A program made the position numbers and the translations under genes. The notes below the pieces were generated by a model, which had not been told where the DNA came from, made no database searches, and saw nothing but the letters and a program-made list of their open reading frames with translations. From NCBI GenBank assembly GCA_947652115.1, contig OX393568.1, forward strand, positions 20,877,325 to 20,941,324: a DNA stretch of 64,000 bases, given 5' to 3'. This DNA is from Blastomussa wellsi. Lineage: Eukaryota; Cnidaria; Anthozoa; Scleractinia; Plerogyridae. The number at the start of each line of letters is the position of its first letter. Position 1 is the first letter of the stretch. Of the stretch, positions 1 to 11,379 are shown one piece after another.

Positions 1-249
1 CGCCACGCACATGCTCCAAAAATCGGAACTTGCCTGGAAAGAACCGTCTTGGTGCTGGCCAAAAGAAAAAGCGAGCTCTGGAGACAACATTGGATGCAAC
101 GGCAACTTAGGGCGCTTACCATTAGCCAGAACTGGCAGTCAGGCTGGCCCATTTATGAGGAAAATGTCGTTATTAATCAGAGCTGTTCGGTTAGATCAGT
201 CGATTCTTCAAGCTGTATTCACCCTGACGAAAGGCGTGTTCATTTTTAA
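1..249 (+). CDS. possible terminal exon of an unrecognised gene (partial)
   Basis: A frame is open from the window edge to a TAA at 247-249, about 82 codons, with a varied amino-acid composition (for example KRKSELWRQHW and NWQSGWPIYEENVV). That looks more protein-like than the low-complexity frames around it. I do not recognise the family. A second frame over the same bases is also open to about 277, so chance cannot be excluded. If real, this is the 3' end of a plus-strand gene lying mostly outside the window. Confidence 0.2.
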   Translation, partial: RHAHAPKIGTCLERTVLVLAKRKSELWRQHWMQRQLRALTISQNWQSGWPIYEENVVINQSCSVRSVDSSSCIHPDERRVHF

Positions 250-3009
250 CCGCACCGATCTGGTAGGCCGGTCTTAGCTTAACTAATGCCAAGCGCTCTT
301 AACCCCGTGTCATCTTGCTCTTGCGGATCAAAAACGCGAAAGCAGGTAAGAGCCTGGCGACTGGTTCTACGTGTGGATCCGATCCACTGGGTGACAAATC
401 GAATTTTGGGAAAAATCGAAGAAAATGAGAAAAAACACCTAATTATATATTACGTGCAATTATCTCGTCAAAATTATCATTTGCCGAGCAATTATACGAT
501 AAGATTTTCCTTTTGCGCATTAAATTTTTTTTCAAAAATGAACAGACATCAGTCTCAGTTTCATGGCCATGAACACGTCTTTCTCTGGTTGAGCACTCTC
601 GACCAAGAGCTCGAAACAAAAGGAAGAGGTCTGAAAATCAGTCTATCACACACTAAAATGAAACTACACTGCTGCAACAGAATGACAAAACCTACAGTCA
701 CAGCAATGGGGCTGTAAAGTAACGACAACTTTAACTCATGCAACGCAAAAACAAAACACACGTCCGACAGCAGCAGAGTAAAACTATAAACTCACGCTGT
801 AAATGCATTTATTCTACTGATGTGAGCTTTTAGCTTGGAGAAGAAAGAGGACCTGTTTCATTGGTAGTCCTGCGTTCAGTTAAGTTCAGATCCGAGCGGA
901 ACTCAGATGGGGTACCTACATTGTGTCAGCTAAAATTGCAGCGCGTAAACGACCAGCTAAACGAAAAAGAAACGGTTTGTTAAAACTGAATTATCCGTTG
1001 AAGTATCAGCGTTACTGAAACGAATTTAAGTTGACCCGTTTACGCAAAAGATATTTTTTGTTTTTCCCCTTTAAAATAGGGTGTTATTTTTGGGTTTGGG
1101 CCTTGATCCTTAAATAGGATCCGGGGCTTAAGAACCTTCGCGGTGCACACCTATTCTAAAAGAGTACCCCTGGGGGATTTCAAATCGAATAAATTCTACA
1201 TATCACATATGGCGCTATAGTTTCAGCAACAAATATTTTATTATACACTGAACTATAACAATAAATTAACTTTTACCCCAAAACGCTCACCTTGATTTAA
1301 GTTTTTCATTTTGATTCGAGCTAGCTGAAATTTTGCATGAAAATGACACTCGTCATCCTGAAAAATGGTATGTATTTTTTTGGCATTTCGATTTATTTGG
1401 CGAGAAAAAATGGCGCCAAAGTTTTGGTTAATTAAAATAGAACGTGTCGTGAAAGAACTTGTCGCAAAGATCCTGAAACTAAAAAAAAAAATTCTGAAAT
1501 ATGTTAATCCAATCAAAAGCTATCGCTAACTGAAGTTTGAATTTCTCGCCCTTTTGTTACCAAATTAGCTATTCCTCAAAATGGCGGAAAATTCAAACTT
1601 AAAATGTACCATAACAGTTGTTTTGGATTGGCATATCTCAGATATTTTTTAGTTTCAGGTTTCTTGTGGCATGCTGTTTCAGAAACCGTCATTACGCCAA
1701 ATCGAAATAAGAAAAACAAAAAACTGTGATTCTTACGAATAGCGAGTTCTATATTTATGCAAAATTCCAGGCTACCCCCATCAAAAAAAAAATGTTGAAC
1801 GAAGGTGAGGTTTTTTTTTGTGGTCACTTTGTGCCTCCGTAAATAATTAATCTTTCTCTTAGCAATAATTCGCATCTATTTTACAATTTTCAATATATAA
1901 AACATTTCTAAAATCTAATCTTTGAAGCATATATTGTACTCTTAAAAACGACTTTTTTCATGACTATTTCCTTAAAATTCAAAACGTTTAGGGTTATTGA
2001 ACTTAAATAAAATGATTACTCAATATGTATAATAGCGCTAATCTTCGACTAGCATTTTGAATTAAAAAGAACCGCTGACCAAGCAGCCCGGCTACATACA
2101 TCTTGCATCCATGATCTGCCCCAGACGGGAAGCGGAATCTGGCTTCTTTTTCACAGGAAAAAACTGTCTACTAAAACATTGGGAAATATGAAAGCAAGGC
2201 CAATTTAAGCACTAAAAGCTGCTCCGATTTCTCATAATTAGTAGAAACCTAGAAATTGTCCAGAATGCAAAAAGTTGTTTGAAACGAAAAGCCCATGTGT
2301 TACTCTAAAAAATAGCTTCCTTGCCCTTTTGCTGTGAAGTATGCACCTGTATTTGAGTAATGCTACCGGGACGATGACTTGGGGCGCGCTTGATTTGCAA
2401 AGAAGCTTTATCTACGGAAAAAATTCTATAACACCCCCGATTCACAAAGAAATTAACTCCGAGTCACCCATCAGCCTAAGCTTCCAAATATCAGCCGAGC
2501 GTTGGAACAAGTTGACGAGGAAACCCCGCCTCCAAGACGTTAGTGAGCCCACGGTATTCGTTCCTGAAGTTGCTCAGTAACATGACGAGTGTGCTCGCGC
2601 GCTTACTTTCGGTGTATTCGCGAGCTCTCGTGCTAGGTTTTAACTGGAGTACTTCAACCAAGATTTGGCAAAACTGGAACCTGTTCCCTCGACTTTTCTA
2701 TAGAGACGATTAAACATCGTTGTTGTTATTGTTTTTGCTGGCTTCTGCTTACATTATTGCATGCAACAACAATGGGAAGTGTGGCTGATGGGTACGTTCA
2801 AGTTCAAATGTGTCTTAGCATGACATTTTAATTTGGGGAACGAATGGGGGGGAGGAGGGGACTTGGAGAGACGAAGTCATAGGGGGTTGATAGAGGCCTA
2901 AAAATGAAACACAACTGTAACGGATATTTTGACGAAGGCGTAGGAGGTTGATGGGGCCTTTGCGATGAAACAAAACTGTAATAGATCAGGGAAGAAAGTA
3001 TTAATATTA
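250..3009. other. gene-free stretch, nothing recognised
   Basis: AT-rich DNA downstream of the patched-like gene. The frames at 286-717, 1253-1516, 1576-1875 and 2341-2580 show no family motif and look like chance frames. The only structure I see is a degenerate tandem pair near 2881-2987. Confidence 0.5.
2881..2987. repeat. degenerate two-copy direct repeat
   Basis: Two imperfect copies of about 47 bases sit side by side. Each has a GGTTGATRGRGCC-like start followed by ATGAAACAMAACTGTAA. They lie just beyond the stop codon of the patched-like gene, in its probable 3' untranslated or flanking DNA. Confidence 0.4.
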
Positions 3010-6000
3010 CTATCCTTCAGCTTCTACTTCCTTTGTTAACTGCGTCGTCGCATCTCTCTGAGCAGCCACCGGTCGCCACCAGAATAAGGACAGTTGGACC
3101 GGTAAGATGCATAGGCCGTGGAGAAGTCCAACCAAAACGATACCCATGAACATGCGAAAGAAAATGCGGTAAATCTCCGATGTGGCGAACACTAGCACCA
3201 GCATCCCTAGGAAAGTACTGAAACCTGTTTAAAAAGAAAAGAAAGAATACAATGAATTACTTTATTCGCTTAACCTGCTGCTTAAAAGTGTACTGTATAG
3301 AAAGCAGAAATTAGTTTTCGATAGAGCAGTTTTTATTCTAGTGTCTTACAACGAGTTTCAATTGAGTGTCGTAAATCCAAAACCAGAGTAATTACTTTGG
3401 CCAATCACAAAGGACGGAGACAATCTAGTGATCCAATCAAAACTCGAAGTATTTACGCGTAGCCGACACAAAGCGCGGGAAAACGTGTACGCACGAGTCA
3501 CGATTGGTTTTAGTTTTACTCCTGATTGGTTGAAAAAGGGGAGCGAGATTTTTAAACCAATCACTGAGGGTAGTAATACAAAACCAAAGCAATTCACAAA
3601 AGTAATCTTCCAAACGGTCAAGTATTCACAACAAAAACCAAAAAAAATGATAATGATTGCAAAATGATAAAGGGAGAAGAGTCAGCCGCTCACCTCCCAT
3701 AAACACACTGGCACCAAGCGTACAAACAGCGTCTACAACTCGCTTGTCAGCAGTCTCCTCCTCGGACATGACGAACGCATGCGCAATATGTGCACTATAG
3801 TCCACAGCAAAGCCTATGGCCATGACAAGAGTTATCATCGAGACACCGTTCAATGACACGTCCCAGGCATACATCAAGCCAAAGAGCTCAAGCACAAGGG
3901 CCACGAAATTCACCACCACAAGGACCGTTACGGAGCAATCGACCAGGAACAGGGACGTCACCACGAGCACCGCCAGGGCCGCTATGAGAAGGTTCCTTGT
4001 GGTTTCCCTAGCTATGATGGCGTACTGTTCAAAGAAAATAAAAGAGCGGCTAATCGGAATCACGTTCAGAGGAGATTTATTGGCGAGATCCTCGCGAATT
4101 GTCAACATAGCGTCCTTTTGAAACGTTGAGCTTGCATCGTTCTTCATGAAGGCCACGATTCGGGACGCCACCACACGGCTGCCATTGAATGAAAGCTTCA
4201 CGCTTTGCTTGTGAAAAGAAAACTCAGGAATTTCGAGAAATGATTTTAGCGCGGGCATAAAATTGGGTCCAGTCATGTTTATCTTATGCGCAGTGGAGAA
4301 CATCGTGAAAGCGTCCATCCAAGACAAGGTCTGGCTTTGGTAATGACTATTCTCCTTTACAATGATTGAAAGCTGTCTTATATGTTCTTGAATGACACTG
4401 TTTTCGTAGTTGATATCACCAGTAAGAACTATGCTTACGGGTATGGCTTGTCGAAAATACTTATCTTGAACAGTAATAAATTTTATAAGCGATGAGTCGT
4501 CTTTTGCCAGCATCTTCCTGTCAAACCTTTCGGTCACCTTCGTCGTTCCGTAGATTCCCATTGCCAGAATCACCAAAGACACAAGCAGCACGCAGAGTTT
4601 CGTTGGGCGAAGCATTAGAAATTCTGACCACTTCTTCAGTACCCGGTTTGATGTCTGCGGGCGCGGTTCGTCCCAGGGCACCTCTTCCTGTTTTGGCGGT
4701 GGTGCTGAGCAGAATGGTAGACAGTCTCTCCGTCCGGTTTTAATTCTTCTGATGTCGAATGTCATTACAGCCACAAAGAAAGTTATCATCATCACATAAG
4801 AGAGAGTAACAGCTAAGGCAGCGTAAGTGCAGAAATACCTAAAAGAGAAATAAAACAAGGCTTTAGATCATACAGCAGTCAGAGGCGCAGTGGCCTAAAG
4901 GTTGCACTCCGGTCGAACGGATCGAACGGTTCGAGTTCGAGCCCTGGCCGGGGCACTGCGTTTGGTTCTTGGGTAAGACGCTTAACTCTCAGTGCCTCTC
5001 TTCACCCAGGTGTATAAATGGGTACTGGTAAATTTAATGCTGGCGGTAACCCTGCAATGGACTAGCATCCCATCCTGGGGGAGTAGAAGGAAACCGCGAT
5101 AAGCTCCGGCCTGATGGGCCACAAGGCTCGTATAGATCATTCGCCAGCAACTTCACAGGGAGCAGAGGAGTTATGCTTGAAACATCAATAAAAGAAACGT
5201 CTTACCTTCGTTCTTGTATTTGTTCTCTTAGTTAAAACCTCATTTGCCAACCAAACATACGTATTCATTTGCGATCGATCGTTTCGAACCGCCATCATTC
5301 TGAATAGTGTCGACCGCTGTGCATTCAGTTGAACGAACTGTGGGCGTCAAAGACGCCACAGCAGTAAGAATAGAGACAAGGGATGAAACAGATTTCGGTC
5401 GAATTTTCGTCCCCCAATAACTCGCTACATATTCAACAAACGAGCCCCAGTTTTTGGATTAGGCATAGTATTTACGTCATCTTTAAGCTACCTAAACCAT
5501 TACGATGAAAGGATTCATGAAACAGGCCTTTGGCGATCGCTCATTTCGTGTTGACGGTTGGCTTTTCGGACGATGTGCACCGCAACATACTGGTGGCGGA
5601 AGTACGTAATAAGAGGTGTCACAAGCTTGACCGGAAGCCAACAACAACAACAATTTATTTCAGTATTCCCATATATGGTAAATTAATGAGACTTCCGCCA
5701 CCAGTATGTCGCGGTTCACATTCGACGAGTCACGTGGTACTATGTTTCATCCCTTGTCATTTTTCTTCTCGGCACCTCGTGCCTCGTTCGAAAGGCTTTG
5801 CTTTCCGAAAATCATTCGTCCAACTGAATGCACAGCGGTCGACACTATTCAGAATGATGGCGGTTTGAAACGATCGATCGCAAATGAAGATACGTATGTT
5901 TGGTTGGCATACGAGGTTTTAACTAGGAGAATAAATACAAGAACGAAGGTAAGACGTTTCTTTTATTGATGTTTCTAGCATAACTCCTCTGCTCCCTGTG

Positions 6001-7562
6001 GCAACTTCAGACAAACAGCGCGTGCACCAGCCTAGGAGACCCATCCAAATTTTACAGGCTAAAGGGAATTATCATTGAATAGCAACAAAAAGTGGAAAAG
6101 ATTAATATCGCTTTTAAACTTCCCGCGCTCAACTATTGAAATGGTTGCCGAACTTGTTTCACACAGAAGATCCTCTGCTTCCTAACAATAGTGTCAGCAT
6201 TACACGTCATAAATTCAAAATGGCACGATCTTTAAAAGCAACAATTCTTTCCTGTTTTTCAACGTTAATTTGTGGCAAGAGTGGAACATTTCTGTGAATT
6301 CGCCTAATGATACTGCGTTCCGCATTTAATCGGCAAGGTCACAGAAAACGGCGGCCAAAAAAGCATTTTCTCACCTAATTGCAGGGAAAGCAGTCGACGT
6401 GCTCACAGCAAACGCAACCAAGTCAGTCATGGTTGTCATAGTAACTGTCGCACCAGTGCGCGACATCACTTCCTTCACGGTCCTGACCACGCCGAACTGA
6501 CGTGGCTGTCGATCCAGCTCGTCTACCAGAATGAACATATCATCGATGCCTATACTCAGCACAAGATAAGGTACAACGCCAACCATGTTAACAAACGTCA
6601 CGCGGCACCACATGCCGATTCCAATTCCCGCCAAAATCCCGAGAGCCACTGCGAATACTCCCGAGATGGCGAGCAGCGAGTGCCCGGTCAGCGGATTGAA
6701 AATCTTGCCAAGCATAAAACAAGCGAACGAGATCATAATCATAAAAGTAATAGACACTAGGGTCATGTCTGCGCCACTGTTGTCGGCAATGGCGTCATTA
6801 ATGCTTCTTTCCGCCTCGTAGAACACCTCGAAACATGTCGTAGACAGGGAAGACACTTTGTCCAGAAAACTCTTCTCCCATTCCAAGACCCTTTTATTGA
6901 CATCGTCCTCGCGCGGATCTCTGATCAAATACAAAAGTTGCAACGCACTTGCGCCGGTTATACCAGTCTCACTTCTGGTCACGTGACCGAACATTTGCCC
7001 AAAGTTATGCTGAAAGAGTTTGCCATCTCGCATGACTAAGCTCTTATTGTTGTACGCTTTATTAACCTCCGCTTGGATTTCTCTTAAGGACATGCTGCTA
7101 AAATTCCTGTTTTGGAAAATTTCAAATGGTGCAATAATTATACATTCGTCTAAGGAACTAGCCCTCTTCCCTGAAAGAGTCAAGCAAAACTCCGCATAGG
7201 ACTTCAACGTGATGACATGATTGTGCACCTCTTGGGCCTCTTTGAGGCATTCAGGAGCGAGAAGGTTGGGATGCTCTGGGCGGGACACTAAAATGATACC
7301 TTCGTTACGGACTTTGAGGCGAAAGAACTTTTCAGCCGCGTCCAGGTCTTTCATTGCTTTACTATCTTGGGGAATAAACAATTTCTCAGCCCTAGTTTCT
7401 TCTTTAAGCCATACCAGTCCCACAGCACACAAAGATGCGAACGCAATGCAGGCCGCGATGGAAGCTAAGGGGCGTTTAGCTATGTTTTCTCCGAGTAGAC
7501 CGACGAGGTGTTGTAGAAGACAAACGAACCAACTGCATAGCTTCGACCACTTATAACACAGG
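3010..7562 (-). CDS. patched domain-containing protein (PTCHD3/PTR-like), 5' end missing
   Basis: A multi-pass membrane protein of the patched/NPC1/RND superfamily. In this family such proteins move or sense sterols and lipids, but the substrate of this subgroup is not settled. Three exons join in phase: 7562-6375 (acceptor is the best guess), 4838-3694 and 3224-3010, about 849 residues. Exon 1 gives the first membrane segment (about residue 36, after GENIAKRP), the large extracellular loop, then sterol-sensing-type helices with the conserved GIDDMF motif. Exon 2 adds two helices, a cytoplasmic linker, the second loop with NMT and NGS glycosylation sites, then the second helix bundle with GFAVDYSAHIAH, the RND-type acidic motif. 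Exon 3 supplies MGGFSTFLGM and the last helices. No in-frame ATG lies in exon 1, so the start is in an upstream exon I could not place. Intron 3225-3693 holds nothing recognisable. Intron 4839-6374 holds a SINE and a foldback element. Confidence 0.88.
4882..5146 (+). mobile_element. tRNA-derived SINE, near full length
   Basis: The 5' head resembles a tRNA: a box-A-like GCAGTGGCCTAAAGG stretch and a box-B-like GGTTCGAGTTCGAGCC. The body contains TTCTTGGGTAAGACGC, CACCCAGGTGTATAAATGGG and ATGGACTAGCATCCCATCC, and the tail CCTGATGGGCCACAAGGCTCG. The same body recurs at 29345, 29838, 29988, 43885, 46690, 51028 and 56893, which makes it a dispersed family. This copy lies in the second intron position of the patched-like gene, directly against the foldback element at 5154. 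Confidence 0.8.
5147..6007. mobile_element. 847-bp foldback element with 7-bp target duplication
   Basis: The element runs 5154-6000 and starts CACAGGGAGCAGAGGAG and ends with its reverse complement. The outer arms (about 5154-5335 and 5815-6000) pair almost base for base. The inner parts also pair in patches (GACAAGGGATGAAAC with GTTTCATCCCTTGTC, and a central pair around 5580 and 5690), so nearly the whole element is one imperfect palindrome. GCAACTT stands at both flanks (5147-5153 and 6001-6007). There is no transposase frame. The superfamily is uncertain because a 7-bp duplication is not diagnostic. It lies in an intron of the patched-like gene. Confidence 0.85.
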
Positions 7563-7780
7563 CTAAAACGATGTCTACAGCAAGATCTATGGAAAAATCA
7601 TATTGAAGAGAAGAGATTTAGTTTCTATACTAGGCGTAAACGTGACTTTGGGGCGTGTGTACCCTGGTGCAACATGTTTATCTTTCATCGGGGGTGTTTC
7701 CTCCATCGGACTTCGTTTCATTATTTGTTTTTGTCGCTTGGATTTCCCTTTACAAGAGAGACATATCAGCGACTTACCCT

Positions 7781-7838
7781 GCTGACTCGTCCCCAACGTC
7801 TGCGTCTTCGCATAAGAGACGACTTGGGACGAGTCAGC
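7781..7838. repeat. short inverted repeat
   Basis: GCTGACTCGTCCCCA and TGGGACGAGTCAGC form 14-bp arms around a loop of about 29 bases. It lies just upstream of the first visible exon of the patched-like gene. It could be a short foldback remnant. There is no evidence of a regulatory role. Confidence 0.45.
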
Positions 7839-8639
7839 GACTAGCCGGTTATCTGTAAAACGTTTAAAATGTAGGAACGGTTTTGGGACTTCCCCGCAAA
7901 CTCAGCGAAAAGCGAGGGTGCTCCCATATAAAATATTATATTCCGTATTTGATCTATTAGACGCCCCCAGTGTTTATTCGACGCCCGGCGTGTACAAAGC
8001 AAGGGTGTTTTTCGTTGTTTTTGAAAACCTCGTTTTTGCCTCGTGGTAATTTGGTGTTCAATACATTCCTGTGTAAGATTCCTTGAGTTCCTAATGAAAG
8101 ATTCGTTTGTTCATTCTTTCCATGTCTAACATACTGCTTAGAGCAGTTTTCTTTAGTTAATTAATTTTGAAGTGTTCCTCTTTTCTATGTCCTAAACGGC
8201 TAAAAGCGCAAGGCAATTGCCAATTGGATAATGCGACACAGATCATACAAGGTGTGGGCTGTCTGTTTTTGTGAATGGTGTTAAGTACGGTTAGTCTGAA
8301 AAAAAAAAAAAAAGTACCAAAAAAAGAGCAAGTGACACACTCAAACACCAACCCACGGTCTGGCCAGTACCTCACGCCTGGGGCATATTTCAACATTCAA
8401 CATCACATGATACACTGTTCAACAATTGTTGAACCCCAGTCGAGCAACAAATTAATGTTGAATGTGTATCAGCTTTAGAGCAAGTTCGCCTGTAAAACTA
8501 AATGAGGACACCTATTTGTCGATGAGATTTAGTTGTGTAATACCAAATTAAAATAAATGCACTCTCGGTGTTACCATAGCAACGAAACGATGACGTCATG
8601 GTTTCTGAAAATCGACATTTTTCTCGATCTCGAGACCTA

Positions 8640-8993
8640 GGTTGTTTACCATTTACATTGGGAAACCGGTTGGTCGACGGTTTGTGCAAATGGAAAGCAA
8701 AAATCCCCAATGGAAATTTCCGTTTGGGTTTGGAGTGTTCCATTTACAAAACAGACCCAAATTACCGAGAAAACCTAGGGCGAGTTTGATATATTGGCGT
8801 AGGGCCTGGAACTTGTGGCGAATGGCAAATGGTAAGCACATTTTCCGTTCGGAAATTCCGTTTGGGAATTTTGGACTACCTTTCAAGAAATCCCGTTTTC
8901 CCGAGAAAATTTCCGTTCGGGGAGACAAAATTAGTCTTTCCATTTACATTCCATCCGGAATTTCCGGATTTTTTGGGTAAATGGTAAACAACC
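8640..8993. mobile_element. MITE with CTA flanks and kappaB-like palindromes
   Basis: The 354-bp element begins GGTTGTTTACCATTTAC and ends with the near reverse complement GTAAATGGTAAACAACC. CTA stands at both flanks (8637-8639 and 8994-8996), giving a likely 3-bp target duplication. Inside, palindromes of the GGAA(A)TTTCC type repeat (8712-8721, 8851-8859, 8957-8965), usually followed by GTTTGGG or GTTCGGG. The frames across it are by-products of this internal symmetry. Confidence 0.7.
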
Positions 8994-9469
8994 CTAAACT
9001 TTTGAAACGAATCAACGTCCCTTGTAGTATACATGTAGGTCTTCAACACTGCAAAGTTTGAAAAAATTCTATGAGAGCATTTTTGAAAAAGTTGAATCTT
9101 TTTCAGCCAAAATTTAAAAGTTCGACTCAGTTTCGGAGATGAGCCACCTTAAACGCCATGGGCGTTTATTTAAAACTCAATGTGACAGATCCGGTGTCCA
9201 GACAAATTAAGAAATGTCACTGCTGAAAGCATACCCAGCAAAGTATGGACCGCAAGATTAACAATTGTTAATTTAAAAAGGAAAAAAAGGTATTTTGGCT
9301 GAAATATGTTCCTGCATCAATGTAAACTTACAGCCTGCGAATAGGCTCTCCCTTTGGGCCTTAAAATTTGCACCAAGTGGCAGGGAGGGGGGGGGGAGCT
9401 CTCCTGGATCTGCCACTGAGGTAAAGATTTTACCAAAGAATGAAGCTGGAAACAGGAAACCCCTTAGCC

Positions 9470-9554
9470 TCCCACGCAGACGTCCTTTGGGCTTTGTCAC
9501 GCGTTCCTCCCAAGGGAACGCGTGACGAAGCCCAAAGGTCGTCTGTATGGGAGA
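9470..9554. repeat. foldback, 38-bp arms
   Basis: The arms CTCCCACGCAGACG...GCGTTC and GAACGCG...GTATGGGAG pair with only about four mismatches around a centre of about 9 bases (CTCCCAAGG). The outer AGCCTCCCACGCAG motif is shared with 34495-34510 and with the foldback at 28353-28422, so this is a dispersed small-element family. Confidence 0.7.
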
Positions 9555-9741
9555 CTAGAAATCCCTGTGATAGAGCCATATATTAAAAGAAAGCTTTGTT
9601 CTCCACATGCAACAACACAAGGGTCCACAAGTATCGAGAACGTTAGACATAGTCATATTGTTTCCATATATTTGAACGTTACAATAGATAATAGACAATC
9701 AGTTTGTCATAGACGTACATTGTATGATGGGGGGGGGGGGG

Positions 9742-9785
<44 letters not shown>

Positions 9786-9800
9786 GTATAACAATATAAT

Positions 9801-9977
9801 TTGGTTTTATCAACTGGGTTGATAATGTCAATTGGCCACCGTAAAGAGATTCAAGTGCTGACGTTTCGAGCGTTAGCCGAAAGGGCTAACGCGACGAAGG
9901 GCTAACGCTCGAAACCTCAGCACTTGAATCTCTTTACGGTGGCCAATTGACATTATCAACCCAGTTGATAAAACCAA
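9801..9977. repeat. 177-bp palindrome, about 80-bp arms
   Basis: The left arm from TTGGTTTTATCAACTGGG to GAGCGTTAGCC is repeated in reverse complement on the right, ending CCCAGTTGATAAAACCAA, with very few mismatches. The centre carries a small nested hairpin, GTTAGCC-GAAA-GGCTAAC. GTTTCGAGCGTTAGCC-type ends are, as I recall, common at junctions of Penelope-like retroelements in invertebrates. That link is an inference. Confidence 0.65.
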
Positions 9978-11379
9978 AATACATTGTATGATGATCGACT
10001 TTGATCGACATGTTACGTCCTGCTGTATACACTGTACATCATCTTGAACAATATGCAAATTTGCAACGTGGAACATAATAGGCAACTGAACGATGTCACG
10101 TTTTCCATTATAGAAATTAAACAGAAAAAAATCATGACCACTACTTTAGTCCAGAGTACTCCGCACAAAATGGAAATAAAAACAGTTTCAAAAACAGTTT
10201 AAACAAGAGAGAAATGCAAATCATGCGTAAAAGGTCATAAAAGTTACCCTGGGTGCCAGGGAGATTTTTTGAATTTTTTTAAAATGCTGCTTCGCGCGAA
10301 TTTAGCTTTCTGGATTTTGCACCTGTCGTTCGTTCGGTGGTGCATGGTGAACTTTATACATATTTGATTTCACATACAAGAGCCGATGCCACGCTATTTG
10401 CGCTGGTTTAAATATTTCTAACAAAGGTAAACCTTCCTTACCCTTCTTGTTCTCCCTTGGTATCCGTAGTTTCGCTGGGCTTGTGTTCAATACCATTGCA
10501 TTCCACGAGGAACGGTTCGTTAGCAGTAACATCAGTAACTTGCGCTTCACTCATTGTAAACAAGTCAAGCCACGCAAGCTATCACTTTATCAGGGCGCCG
10601 CGGATTTAGTAAATCTGCGATCGTTCTTATTCTCAAGCGGTTCTATGTATCAGGTGCATATTGAATGAGTCCTTTGGCAATCAATGAAGGACTTTGACCG
10701 ACTCCTTGTTTTGTGAATTGAAGATCTTTTAGGCCGGCTTACAATAATCACGCAAATATCAACACGTCTACTGGCAGTACAATACCTTTGGACATATAAA
10801 TCATTACCAGGGAGAACGGAATACCTTTGGGTCAAAGTTCTACTTGATATAGACTCGAAATACCGCATATATGCCATCAAACGAAGACAGTCTTTCCTTA
10901 TCAAAATGACAGTCCGCCATTGCTTCCGAAGATTTTAAAAATGCAAATTTTAGAAAGCAGTGACAGCGAGAGACAACTGTGACGTCACAAAAGAGTCCAA
11001 ACATGACAGCGCGCCGGACGATGTGCGATTTTAAAATATTTATCATATTTTTCGCGGATCGTGTTTTTTACTTAAATTGTTCCTTGTGCCCGAATATCGC
11101 CTCCCAAAAAATGGATAAAAGCCTATCGTGTGCAAATGTGTGCAAAGAGACGAACCTGAGAAGCTAAAGAAGAAATAGTGAAATACAGGGCAGTCCAGGA
11201 GAAATTACATTTGTAATTCTAATAAAGCTGAGCACAGAAACATTGTTCTTACTCTGCGTGGAGTCTTCCTTTGGTCGAGCGTCGAGGATCGATGTGACAT
11301 GTCGAGGGTGTACCCATGTCGAGGTAGCTCAGGTACATCTATGCGCCATGCCATAGTGTTGCGGCTCCATTCAACTTAA

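Noticed and set aside
5530..5969. Two overlapping plus-strand frames of 87 and 112 codons
   Set aside because: They fall inside the foldback element at 5154-6000 and mirror its arms.
8642..8980. Frames of about 80-112 codons on both strands
   Set aside because: They lie in a MITE and come from its internal palindromes.
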